NCBI GenBank assembly: GCA_031423495.1
Contig: JANPFP010000264.1
Location: forward strand, 1-64,000
DNA: 64,000 nucleotides
Direction: 5' to 3'
DNA from: JACPYM01 sp031423495
GTDB taxonomy: Bacteria; Acidobacteriota; Blastocatellia; RBC074
Positions 18,070 to 26,025 of this stretch are shown one piece after another (position 1 is the stretch's first letter; the number at the start of each line of letters is the position of its first letter). The notes below the pieces were generated by a model that did not search any database, had not been told where the DNA came from, and was given only the letters and a program-made list of their open reading frames with translations. The translations under genes and the position numbers were made by a program.

Positions 18070-19225
18070 AACGCACCCTCTCTTTGCTCAAAGCCAGACG
18101 CAACGCCGGTTGCGCTTGCGGACTGCCCAACACCCTGACGAACCACAACGCCGCGCGTACCCAAGTCGGGCCGCCGCGCTGCCAATAATCACTTAACGGA
18201 CGCGCGCCTGTGCTTTCAGCCTCAGAGGCAAGATCAATAAAGATGCGGTCCGTCCAACGCGCGCCGACGGGATGGTTGTGATCGGTGCGCAACACATCGG
18301 CGACGATGGCGAAAGCGCGCGCCGTACGCGATTGGCTGTATTCAGGGAACACCAAAATTTCGCTGTGGCCGTCTTCGCGCAACTCGCCGACGAACTCGGT
18401 GAAGCTCTCAGAGCGCGCCAAATTGATTAGCGTATTTGCTTGTGACCCGTGGCGGTCGCCCCCCGTGACGACCGGCAAGCGAAATGATTCAGCCAACGTG
18501 AGTACGGCTTGATTCTCACGCCACGAACGAAAGCCGTTAATCTCAAAGGCGTGCAACTGATGGCCGTGTTCGTCGAGAAAAGCGCGCAGCAAAACTTCGT
18601 GATGTCTTTGGCCGATGTGTTCGATGTCCCAGAGCGGATGATTGAAGACGATCAAGATTTCAGGGAACTCGTTGAGCCAGGTGAACAGAGCCGCGAGTTC
18701 GATGTGCGTCGCGCCTCGTGCGGTATAAGCCAGCAATTCGCGCGTAATGTCTTGAGCTTCGTCCGGCGGCAGATTGTGAATGCCTAAGTGAAAGAAGCCT
18801 GCGCCATAAGGCACCGTCCACTCGAGCGAAATCGGCGGGCGCGTAAGGGCGCGCGGCATGCTCAACGCTTGCAACTGCACGCCCGCCGTAATGTCGTCGT
18901 GATCGGTGAGCGAGACCAGCGCAGGCAAAGCGAGGCGCGCTTCGATTTGCAAACGCTCGGCTTCAAACACCTGCCGCGCCGTGCAAGGCGGCGTCCAGTA
19001 ACAACGGTTGAAATCAATCGCGTAGCCTTTCTCTTTTTGGTAGCGATTCATCTCGTTGCGAAACAGCGGCGCGACTAGTGGCAGCCGCGCGGCATAGTGC
19101 GGGATGAAATCGAGCAGTTCTTTGGAATGCAGCGTATGGCAATGCAAACTCACGCCCGCGCGCGCGGTGCGTTGCCAAGCTACACTTTGCCCAAAGACGT
19201 ACAATGACGACGGCTTCATTGACAT
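18059..19225 (-). CDS. PHP-domain metal-dependent phosphoesterase-like protein
   Basis: A 388-residue protein with the PHP metal-ligand series: H28-C-H30 (SLHCHTLHS), D108-H109-D110 (SLTDHDD), N195-H196-P (FNHPLWD) and G-G-D257-R-H259. PHP domains hydrolyse phosphoesters using a trinuclear metal site, for example in histidinol phosphatases and polymerase-associated exonucleases. A long insertion lies between motifs one and two. The start at 19225 is preceded by GAGGAAACCCGT; the frame extends upstream to 19279 without support. It is first in a minus-strand operon with two GT4 enzymes, a membrane protein and a permease, suggesting a substrate in glycoconjugate metabolism. Confidence 0.85.
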   Translation of the reverse strand: MSMKPSSLYVFGQSVAWQRTARAGVSLHCHTLHSKELLDFIPHYAARLPLVAPLFRNEMNRYQKEKGYAIDFNRCYWTPPCTARQVFEAERLQIEARLALPALVSLTDHDDITAGVQLQALSMPRALTRPPISLEWTVPYGAGFFHLGIHNLPPDEAQDITRELLAYTARGATHIELAALFTWLNEFPEILIVFNHPLWDIEHIGQRHHEVLLRAFLDEHGHQLHAFEINGFRSWRENQAVLTLAESFRLPVVTGGDRHGSQANTLINLARSESFTEFVGELREDGHSEILVFPEYSQSRTARAFAIVADVLRTDHNHPVGARWTDRIFIDLASEAESTGARPLSDYWQRGGPTWVRAALWFVRVLGSPQAQPALRLALSKERVRYES

Positions 19226-19496
19226 ACGGGTTTCCTCAAGAGGTTGATTAGTTGTGTAAGGGGATGCGTGAAGCCACAAGATAAAGTAGTCGTGTAACGC
19301 CTGATTTATGGTGGCAATAAATCGGCTTTAGGCTTCGGCTAATTCGGCGTAAAGGAAAAATCCGCCGAGTAAAATTTCAGGAAGTGTTAATAGCGCGCTG
19401 ATATTGATCTAACGTGGCTTGGTTATGCTGCGCGCAACGTTCTCATTGGATTCGGCCATATCTCCTAGTTAAGGTTATATCCAGCAAAGCGAAAAG
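19226..19496. other. intergenic region upstream of the PHP operon
   Basis: No open frame of note. It contains the promoter region for the minus-strand PHP-glycosyltransferase operon and a possible short plus-strand transcript that would end at the terminator at 19492-19531. A loose 11-nt-spaced set of TAA cores lies near 19304-19333 on the minus strand. Confidence 0.4.
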
Positions 19497-19531
19497 GGGC
19501 GTCACCTTCTCCGGGTTGACGCCCTTTTTTT
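19492..19531 (+). terminator. intrinsic terminator of an unassigned plus-strand transcript
   Basis: GGGCGTCA (19497-19504) pairs with TGACGCCC (19517-19524), followed by seven T residues (19525-19531) and preceded by AAAA. No plus-strand gene precedes it within several kb, so it may end a small RNA or an antisense transcript from the 19226-19490 gap. Confidence 0.7.
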
Positions 19532-19542
19532 ATCGCCGTTGA

Positions 19543-19597
19543 ATTTACGCACTCTTAACGCCGCCGCGAGGTTGGCTTAACATCTGCGGCGCATAAT
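19543..19597 (+). promoter_or_regulatory. Pho-box-like array and -10 for the secreted phosphoesterase
   Basis: 8-mers ATTTACGC (19543), CTTAACGC (19554), CGCGAGGT (19565, degenerate) and CTTAACAT (19576-19583) follow at exactly 11-nt steps. After exactly 8 nt comes CATAAT (19592-19597), a good -10. The phosphoesterase ATG lies 100 nt downstream. Confidence 0.65.
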
Positions 19598-19697
19598 GCG
19601 GTTTGTTTTCGAACTTTCCTTTTTATCTTTAACCACAATTTGAACGGCAATCCGAACGAAACGTCCATCGGCGTTTCGTTCGCTTAAAGGAGCGACT

Positions 19698-22190
19698 ATG
19701 CGAAGAACCATTGTTTTGAGTGCATCACTTGTGTTGTTGGCCGCCGTCTTGGCGTTGACGGGCGGCTGGGCGAAGCTGCGCAGCCTGTTACTGCCCGGCC
19801 CTGCGCCTGATGGCAAGACGATTATGTTACCGGTGGGCTGGAAGATTTCGCCCGTCGGCACGCATGTGCAATTGCCGGGCGATATGGTGATGAAACTCAT
19901 CGCCAGCCCGGATGGCAAAACCGTATACGCCAGCACCGCCGGTTGGCACGATCACAGTGTCAATGCGATTGATGTCGCCAGCGGCAAAATTGCGCAGACG
20001 GTGAACGCGGGCAAAATTTTCACCGGCATGGCGTGGCAAGCGAATTCGTTGTTTGTCTCGAATGGCGGGCCGTTGACCGATTCGTTCGCCGCCGCCGCCA
20101 AAGCGCGCGGGCTGGCGGCAGAAACGATTGATGCGCTCAGGCTGCCCGTGATGCGCTTGAATGCCGCGAACGGACAACTCGCGTTGCAACCCTCACTGGC
20201 GATTGAGGGATTAACCGATAAAGAACGCTTCGTCACAGGCGTCACCGCTGGCGCTGACGGCGCGCTTTATGTACTCAACACCAACGCCGACTCGGTCTAT
20301 CGTTTGAGCGGCGCTGATTTCAAAACGCAGGTGAGCGCGAAAGTTGGCTATCGTCCTTATGCCGCCGCGCTCGCGCCGAACGGCAAGCAACTCGCGGTTT
20401 CAAATTGGGGCGATGAATCAGTCAGCTTGCTTGAAGCGCAAACCTTGAAAGAAACGGCGCGCGTCAAGGTCGGCAAAATGCCGAACGATCTCGCCTTCAG
20501 CAAAGACGGTCGCCTTTTTGTTGCCAACGCCGGATCGAACAGCGTCAGCGTCATTCGTGACGGCAAGGTGATTGAGACGATTCGCACTTCGTTTGAACCG
20601 AATGCGTTGCTCGGCGCAACGCCCGCAGCGTTGGCGATCAGCCAAGACGGTACGCGACTGTTTGTCGCCAACGCCGATAATAACAACGCAGCGATGATAG
20701 ACATCGGCAAGGCGAGCGAATCAGTTGTGCTGGGTTTCATTCCGACGGGTTGGTATCCGAGTGCGATTGCGGTTTCACCCGATGGCAAAAAGCTGTTCGT
20801 CGGCTCGGGCAAAGGCGGAATGCGCTTGCGCAGCAATTTCCCCGCGCAAACCGAATTCACGCGCGCCGTGCCTGATCCGAATGTGAAATACGATTACGTC
20901 GGCGCGGTGCTGGAAGGCGCCGTCTCAATCATTGACGTACCCGATGCCTCGCAACTGAAAACTTATACCGCGCAGGTCAAAGACAATTTCCCGAAACCTG
21001 AAACGCAAATTGATAAAGCGCACGCTGAACAGGTCACCAAAGAAGTCTTCCCGAAAATCAAACACGTGCTTTACATCATTCGTGAAAATCGCACTTACGA
21101 TCAGGTCTTCGGCGATTTGGGCAAAGGCAACGGCGAACCGAAACTGACGCTGTTTGGCGAAGACGTGACGCCCAACGCGCACAAGCTCGCGCGCGAATCG
21201 GTCATTCTCGACAACCTCTATTGCAACGGCGAAGTCTCGCAAGACGGCCATCAATGGTCGAACGCGGCTTACGTGACCGATTACACGCAAAAGGCGTGGG
21301 TCAACAGTTACAGCCAACGCGGACAGCCCGAAGCCGACGAACGCTTGACGGCTTCGCCCGGCGGTTATCTGTGGGACAACTGCCGCAAGCACGGCAAGAG
21401 CTATCGCAGCTACGGCGAATTCGCGTCGTTTCGCTCGACGCCTGACAGTGAGCCGAAATTCGTAGGCGCTTCAGGCTTGCGCGAAAACGCGAGCCTCGAA
21501 TGGTCGCAATTGAAAAACGCAGGCGGACGGCAACGCGATCCGAAACTGGCTGAAGTTTTCATCAAAGAATTGAAGGCCGCCGAAGCCAAAGGTGAATGGT
21601 GGAATTTCATGGTGATGTCGTTGGGCGAAGATCATACGGATGGCTTGCGGGCTGGTTCGTTCACGCCAGTCGCCTGCGTCGCGTCGAACGATCAGGCGCT
21701 GGGCATGATCGTCGAAGCCGTGACCAAGTCGAAGTTCTGGGCTGAGACGGCGATCTTCATCATTGAAGACGACGCGCAAAACGGCCCCGATCACGTAGAC
21801 GCGCGCCGCACCGTCGGCATGGTCTATTCGCCATACGTCAAACGCGGCGGCATCGTTGACAGCACGATGTATACGACTGTGTCTTATGTGCGGACGATGG
21901 AGTTGATTTTGGGATTGCCGCCGATGACGCAATACGATCAATTGGCGACGCCGCTCTATAACGTCTTCACGACGAAAGCGGTCACGACGACCTATGAACC
22001 CGTGCCTGCCAAAGTTGATCTGATGGCGAAAAATCCGGCGACGGGTTCAGGCGCGCAACGTTCAGCACGGCTCGATTGGTCTGATTACGACAAAGTTGAT
22101 TTCGATGAGTTGAACGAAATCCTGTGGGAATCGCTCAAGCCGGGTACGCCCATGCCCGCGCCAGTGCGCAGCGCGTTATTCGTGCGCTAG
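19698..22190 (+). CDS. secreted YncE-like beta-propeller / phosphoesterase fusion
   Basis: An 830-residue exported protein. A signal peptide or anchor lies at about 1-25 (IVLSASLVLLAAVLALTGG). A YVTN/YncE-type beta-propeller spans about 50-410 with repeats like SPDGKTVYAS, APNGKQLAVSNWGDESVSLL and SQDGTRLFVANADNNNAAMI. An alkaline-phosphatase-superfamily phosphoesterase domain spans about 450-800 (HVLYIIRENRTYDQVFGDLG, NGEVSQDGHQW, IIEDDAQNGPDHVDARR), with the metal-ligand-like D-H pairs of the phosphoesterase/phospholipase C family. It would release phosphate from extracellular esters. The preceding Pho-box-like array supports this. Start: AAAGGAG 7 nt before the ATG. Confidence 0.92.
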   Translation: MRRTIVLSASLVLLAAVLALTGGWAKLRSLLLPGPAPDGKTIMLPVGWKISPVGTHVQLPGDMVMKLIASPDGKTVYASTAGWHDHSVNAIDVASGKIAQTVNAGKIFTGMAWQANSLFVSNGGPLTDSFAAAAKARGLAAETIDALRLPVMRLNAANGQLALQPSLAIEGLTDKERFVTGVTAGADGALYVLNTNADSVYRLSGADFKTQVSAKVGYRPYAAALAPNGKQLAVSNWGDESVSLLEAQTLKETARVKVGKMPNDLAFSKDGRLFVANAGSNSVSVIRDGKVIETIRTSFEPNALLGATPAALAISQDGTRLFVANADNNNAAMIDIGKASESVVLGFIPTGWYPSAIAVSPDGKKLFVGSGKGGMRLRSNFPAQTEFTRAVPDPNVKYDYVGAVLEGAVSIIDVPDASQLKTYTAQVKDNFPKPETQIDKAHAEQVTKEVFPKIKHVLYIIRENRTYDQVFGDLGKGNGEPKLTLFGEDVTPNAHKLARESVILDNLYCNGEVSQDGHQWSNAAYVTDYTQKAWVNSYSQRGQPEADERLTASPGGYLWDNCRKHGKSYRSYGEFASFRSTPDSEPKFVGASGLRENASLEWSQLKNAGGRQRDPKLAEVFIKELKAAEAKGEWWNFMVMSLGEDHTDGLRAGSFTPVACVASNDQALGMIVEAVTKSKFWAETAIFIIEDDAQNGPDHVDARRTVGMVYSPYVKRGGIVDSTMYTTVSYVRTMELILGLPPMTQYDQLATPLYNVFTTKAVTTTYEPVPAKVDLMAKNPATGSGAQRSARLDWSDYDKVDFDELNEILWESLKPGTPMPAPVRSALFVR

Positions 22191-22205
22191 AAGTGATTCG
22201 TCCAC

Positions 22206-22374
22206 TAAGCCACACGAAGAAAGGCACGAAGAAATTGGACAGGATTTACAGGATTTTCAAGGTGAACAGGATTCAGGCAGCGTTGAACATCTTTGGTTGT
22301 TGGTTCATCCCGTAAATCCTGCGAATCCTGTTAATCCTGTCTGATTCCTATTCGTGTTCTCTTCGTGTGGCTTC
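22206..22374. repeat. large imperfect palindrome with 9-nt repeat units
   Basis: The outer arms begin TAAGCCACACGAAG and end CTTCGTGTGGCTT; inner parts carry GACAGGATT-type units on the left and AATCCTGTT-type units on the right. It occupies almost the whole gap between the phosphoesterase and the next TonB receptor. It is the same family as the element at 12141-12273. Confidence 0.75.
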
Positions 22375-22392
22375 GTGGATAAAGTTATTTTG

Positions 22393-25149
22393 ATGACGAT
22401 GCTTCACTCATTACTTATTGCTCGCGGACTGTTTTGCGTCGCGTTGTTTTCTTTGTTCGCATTCGCGCAATCACTCACACGCCAACTCATCGTGCAAGAC
22501 GCAACGAACGCCGCCATCCCTGGCGCGCTCGTGAACGTGCAAAGCGCGCACGGCGCTGCGTTGCGCGAAGCCGTCACCAATGGCGATGGACTTGTCACAC
22601 TCGGCGCACTACCAACCGGCAGCTATCAACTTACTATTTCGGCGCATGGATTCTCGCCGCAACAAATGCGGTTGACGATTTCAGCCAATGATGATGGGGC
22701 GTTGCGCGTGACGTTACGGCCTGACACCTTGCGCAACGCCGTCACAGTGACGGCGCAACGCGGCGCGGTCGAAAGCGCCGATACGTCAGCGCAACTCGTA
22801 TCAGCCAAAGATGCCAGCGAATTTCGCGCGCGTCCGTTGGCGACGTTGGGCAACGCGCTGCAATCGTTGCCAGGCGTATTGGTGCAACAAAGCACGGCGG
22901 GACAGGCTTCGCCTTTCTTGCGCGGACTGACGGGCTATCAAGTTTTAAACCTGATTGACGGCGTCAGGTTCAACAACGCGACGTTTCGTTCGGGGCCGAA
23001 TCAATATCTGGCTTTTGTCGAACCCAGCCAGGCCGAGCGTGTCGAAGCGCTGCTCGGTCCGGCGGGCGTGCAATATGGCAGCGATGCGTTGGGCGGAACG
23101 ATCAATGTGTTGACCGCTGCGCCGCGTTTCAACCGCGACAGTTTTGCCGTGAATGGCGAAATGGATTCGTTCGCCGCGAGCGCCGATGCGGGCGGCGGCG
23201 CGACAGCGAAAGTTGCGCTGGGTTCGTCACGCTTCGCGGCGGTGTTTGGCGGTTCGTGGCAACGGCATAACGATTTGCGCGCGGGTGGCGGCATTGATTC
23301 GCGGCATGTGTTGCGGCGCTTTTTCGGTTTGTCGAATGCACAGATGCGTGAACTCGTCGGCACGCGGCAACAGGACACGGGCTTTGCGCAATACGGCTGG
23401 CAAGCCAAGCTGGCTGCGCGTTTAGACGATTCGCAAAGCCTGTCGTTGTGGGTTCAGCGCGGCGTGCAAAGCGGCGTACGCGGTTATAAAGATTTGTGGG
23501 GCGGCTTGGGGCGTATGCGTTCTGATTTCGCGCCGCAGGATTTGCACTTCGCTTATGCGCGCTATGAAAAGCTGAAACTCGGTTGGTTGGATTCGTTGAC
23601 GGCGACGCTTTCGCGCAACGCGCAACGCGACGGCACGGTGCGGCAAGGCTTGCGCGCAACCGATGTGCTGACGACCGATGACAATGCGGTAAACGTGTTG
23701 GGTTACGCGGTGCAGGCGACGACGCATCTGGGCGCGCGGCAGGCGCTGAGTTTCGGCAGCGAACTTTATCGCGAAGCCATTCGCGCCAGCCGCGTCGAAA
23801 CCAATCCCGTCAGCAACATCGGCACCCAACGCCGCGCGTTATATCCGAACGGTTCGCGTTACCGCACGCTGGGTTTGTATGCGCAACACAGCGCCGAATG
23901 GTTCGGCAATCGCTTGCGCGCCAACCTGGGCGGACGTTACACGCGCGTGAGTTTCGCTACTTTCGCTGAACACAATCGTACGGCGACGGGCGCGAGTTTG
24001 GGCGTAACGAACGCGCGCGACAGCTTTCAAGACGCAACTTACAACGCGAGCCTCACGTGGCGCGTGAGCGAACACATGCACTTGCACGCGCTGGCCGGAC
24101 GCGGCTTGCGCGCGCCTAACCTGAACGACCTCGGCGCGTTGGGCTTGAACGATCTCGGCTACGAAATCCCTGCGACCGAAGCGGCGGCGGCGAATGCGCT
24201 GCTCGGTGCGAGCGATGGCGAGAATGCTTTGGCAACGAGTTTGAAAGTGAATGGGCTGCGAGCTGAGAAACTTTATAACTACGAGGTTGGTGCGACGTGG
24301 CAGACGCGGCGTTTTTATGCGCGCGCGCAAGTCTTTGACGCTGAACTGAAAGACCCCATCGTTCGCCGCACTTTGTTATTCGCGGCGAACGATGCGCCGC
24401 TTACGTTGGCGGGCTTGCGCGTCACGACGATTGCGCCAACGGCTGAACAACGCACGCAAGGCGTCGTGACGGTTGCGACATTCTTTGATTCACGCGCCGT
24501 CAAAGCCTTCGTCAACACGGGCGCGGCGAAGTATTACGGCGTAGAGTCGCTGTTTCGTTATGCGTTCGCTGCGCGCTGGTCGGCGGAAGGACATTACAGC
24601 TATCTGGTCGGACGCGAACTCAATCCGAACCGTTTTATTCGCCGCCTGCCGCCGCAACAAGGCGCGCTGGCGTTGCGTTATCAACCGGGTTGGTGGCGCG
24701 GTCGTGTCGCATTGCTCGAACTCAGCGGCGATTTCGTCGGAGCGCAATCACGCTTGAGCGGCGGCGACCTCACCGACGAACGCATCGGCGCGGCACGGCG
24801 ACGCAGCGACATCGCGGCGTTCTTTCGCGGTTCGCTCATTCAGTCATATCGCGTAAACGACGTGTTTACGCCGACGAATGAAACGCTGCTGCAAATTCAA
24901 AATCGCTTACTGCCGCTGGGCGCAACGATCAATGGCGTAAAGATCACGGACGACAACAGCCGCGCGCCGCTTTACGTGAAGACCGCAGGTTATGCAGTCA
25001 TACACTTGCGCGGAAGTTTGCGCTTGAGCGAGCGGTTGCAACTCGATTGGGCGGCGATGAACTTGCTTGATAAAAACTATCGCGTACACGGCTCTGGCCT
25101 GGACGCGCCGGGGCGCAACGTATTCGCGCGCTTGCGTTATGCGTTTTGA
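22393..25149 (+). CDS. TonB-dependent receptor with carboxypeptidase-regulatory domain
   Basis: A 918-residue outer-membrane receptor. The signal peptide is about 1-28 (LLIARGLFCVALFSLFAFAQ). A carboxypeptidase-regulatory beta-sandwich lies at about 30-110 (AIPGALVNVQSAHGAALREA), a classic TonB plug at about 130-245 (LGNALQSLPGVLVQQS, LIDGVRFNNATFRSG, VQYGSDALGGTINVL) and a 22-strand-type barrel after that, ending NVFARLRYAF. It is shorter and more siderophore/vitamin-receptor-like than the Oar-type receptors in this window. Starts at 22393 or 22399 are both possible. It follows the secreted phosphoesterase on the same strand, separated by a palindromic repeat. The ligand is unknown. Confidence 0.93.
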   Translation: MTMLHSLLIARGLFCVALFSLFAFAQSLTRQLIVQDATNAAIPGALVNVQSAHGAALREAVTNGDGLVTLGALPTGSYQLTISAHGFSPQQMRLTISANDDGALRVTLRPDTLRNAVTVTAQRGAVESADTSAQLVSAKDASEFRARPLATLGNALQSLPGVLVQQSTAGQASPFLRGLTGYQVLNLIDGVRFNNATFRSGPNQYLAFVEPSQAERVEALLGPAGVQYGSDALGGTINVLTAAPRFNRDSFAVNGEMDSFAASADAGGGATAKVALGSSRFAAVFGGSWQRHNDLRAGGGIDSRHVLRRFFGLSNAQMRELVGTRQQDTGFAQYGWQAKLAARLDDSQSLSLWVQRGVQSGVRGYKDLWGGLGRMRSDFAPQDLHFAYARYEKLKLGWLDSLTATLSRNAQRDGTVRQGLRATDVLTTDDNAVNVLGYAVQATTHLGARQALSFGSELYREAIRASRVETNPVSNIGTQRRALYPNGSRYRTLGLYAQHSAEWFGNRLRANLGGRYTRVSFATFAEHNRTATGASLGVTNARDSFQDATYNASLTWRVSEHMHLHALAGRGLRAPNLNDLGALGLNDLGYEIPATEAAAANALLGASDGENALATSLKVNGLRAEKLYNYEVGATWQTRRFYARAQVFDAELKDPIVRRTLLFAANDAPLTLAGLRVTTIAPTAEQRTQGVVTVATFFDSRAVKAFVNTGAAKYYGVESLFRYAFAARWSAEGHYSYLVGRELNPNRFIRRLPPQQGALALRYQPGWWRGRVALLELSGDFVGAQSRLSGGDLTDERIGAARRRSDIAAFFRGSLIQSYRVNDVFTPTNETLLQIQNRLLPLGATINGVKITDDNSRAPLYVKTAGYAVIHLRGSLRLSERLQLDWAAMNLLDKNYRVHGSGLDAPGRNVFARLRYAF

Positions 25150-25163
25150 TTCACGTCGCAACT

Positions 25164-25218
25164 TTTAAGCTCGAAATAACCCGCAGCTAAAACAGCCCTA
25201 ACGCCAACAGCGTATAAC
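25164..25218 (+). promoter_or_regulatory. four-unit Pho-box-like array and -10 for the acidic protein-phnZ unit
   Basis: 8-mers TTTAAGCT (25164), AATAACCC (25175), GCTAAAAC (25186) and CCTAACGC (25197-25204) keep an exact 11-nt period, each with TAA at the same position. After exactly 8 nt comes TATAAC (25213-25218), a near-consensus -10. This is the most regular array in the window. Confidence 0.68.
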
Positions 25219-25293
25219 TCCTCTTGCTCTCATTGCGGCATCCGCGCCGTAAAACCATTTCTATTCAAATCAGGTCAAATCAGGAGAATCATA

Positions 25294-25494
25294 ATGCTGA
25301 ACACTGCTACTGTTGCGCCCACCATGCCTTTGAACCCGGCGTTGCTTTTCACCATCGCTGAAGACGAAGAAACAGAAATTGAAGAAACGGAAGAAGAACT
25401 TGAAGAAGACGAAGAACTCGACGACGAAGATGACGAAGACTTTGAGGATGAAGAAGAGACTGACGAAGAGACCGACGAAGAAGAAAACCAATAG
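25294..25494 (+). CDS. extremely acidic small protein of unknown function
   Basis: A 66-residue protein. Residues 1-21 are neutral and hydrophobic (MLNTATVAPTMPLNPALLF) and residues 23-66 are nearly all Glu, Asp and Thr, so it is predicted to be disordered and very acidic. CAGGAGAATCATA before the ATG is a good ribosome-binding site. Its stop lies 9 nt before the PhnZ-like gene, so translational coupling is likely, and a strong Pho-box-like promoter lies upstream. It resembles no family I know. It could bind metal ions or a basic partner, or be a mimic of polyanions; all of these are guesses. Confidence 0.72.
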   Translation: MLNTATVAPTMPLNPALLFTIAEDEETEIEETEEELEEDEELDDEDDEDFEDEEETDEETDEEENQ

Positions 25495-25503
25495 GTTACT
25501 TTT

Positions 25504-26025
25504 ATGAGCGTTGTAGATGAGATTTTTGCGCTTTACGAAGAACGCGGCAGCCGCGCTCTTGATGGCGAAGCAGTCTCGCAACTCGAACACGCCTTGCAAG
25601 CCGCCGAAGCGGCGCGTTCAACCAACGCGCCCGCTTCGTTAATCGCCGCTGCGCTCTTGCACGACATCGGGCATTTGCTGCCGCATTCGCCTCTCAACCC
25701 GATGCATGAAAAAGCGGGCGCTGATTGGCTGGCGCAATACTTTCACTTGAGCGTCAGTGAACTCGTGCGCTTGCACGTCACGGCGAAGCGCTATCTGTGC
25801 GCAACCGATCGCGGTTATCTTCATCAGCTTTCGCCCGCCTCACGGCAGAGCTTGGCGCTGCAAGGCGGGCCGCTGACGATGGACGAAGCGCAAGAGTTCC
25901 TGCAATTACCACACGCCCGCGCGGCGCTGCGTTTGCGCTGGTGGGACGAACGCGCCAAGACTCCGCAACGCAAAGTACTCGGCCTCGAACATTACCGCGC
26001 CTTACTCATCGGTTTGCTCAAATAA
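25504..26025 (+). CDS. PhnZ-like HD-domain phosphonate oxygenase
   Basis: A 173-residue HD-domain protein very similar in pattern to PhnZ, the di-iron oxygenase that cleaves the C-P bond of 2-amino-1-hydroxyethylphosphonate to glycine and Pi. Expected iron ligands are present: H29 (QLEH), H53-D54 (LLHDIGH), H68 (MHEK), H91 (LHVTAKRYL) and D148 (WWDER). The substrate-region strings AGADWL, TAKRYL, LALQGGPL and LGLEHYR also match. The residue matching PhnZ Tyr24 is L19, while the Glu27 position is kept (E22), so the substrate may differ. No PhnY hydroxylase is in the window. It ends with a 24-nt tail overlap with the convergent HAD gene. Confidence 0.88.
   Translation: MSVVDEIFALYEERGSRALDGEAVSQLEHALQAAEAARSTNAPASLIAAALLHDIGHLLPHSPLNPMHEKAGADWLAQYFHLSVSELVRLHVTAKRYLCATDRGYLHQLSPASRQSLALQGGPLTMDEAQEFLQLPHARAALRLRWWDERAKTPQRKVLGLEHYRALLIGLLK

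Noticed and set aside
19304..19333. A further Pho-box-like array for the PHP-glycosyltransferase operon on the minus strand (cores in CCTAAAG, TTTATTG, CATAAAT at 11-nt steps)
   Set aside because: Only two units keep the TAA core and no -10 follows at the 8-nt distance seen elsewhere, so it is too weak to list.
25270..25599. Minus-strand hydrophobic 109-codon frame opposite the acidic protein
   Set aside because: Runs of Phe and Val are just the complement of Glu/Asp codons; the plus-strand frame has the ribosome-binding site and promoter.
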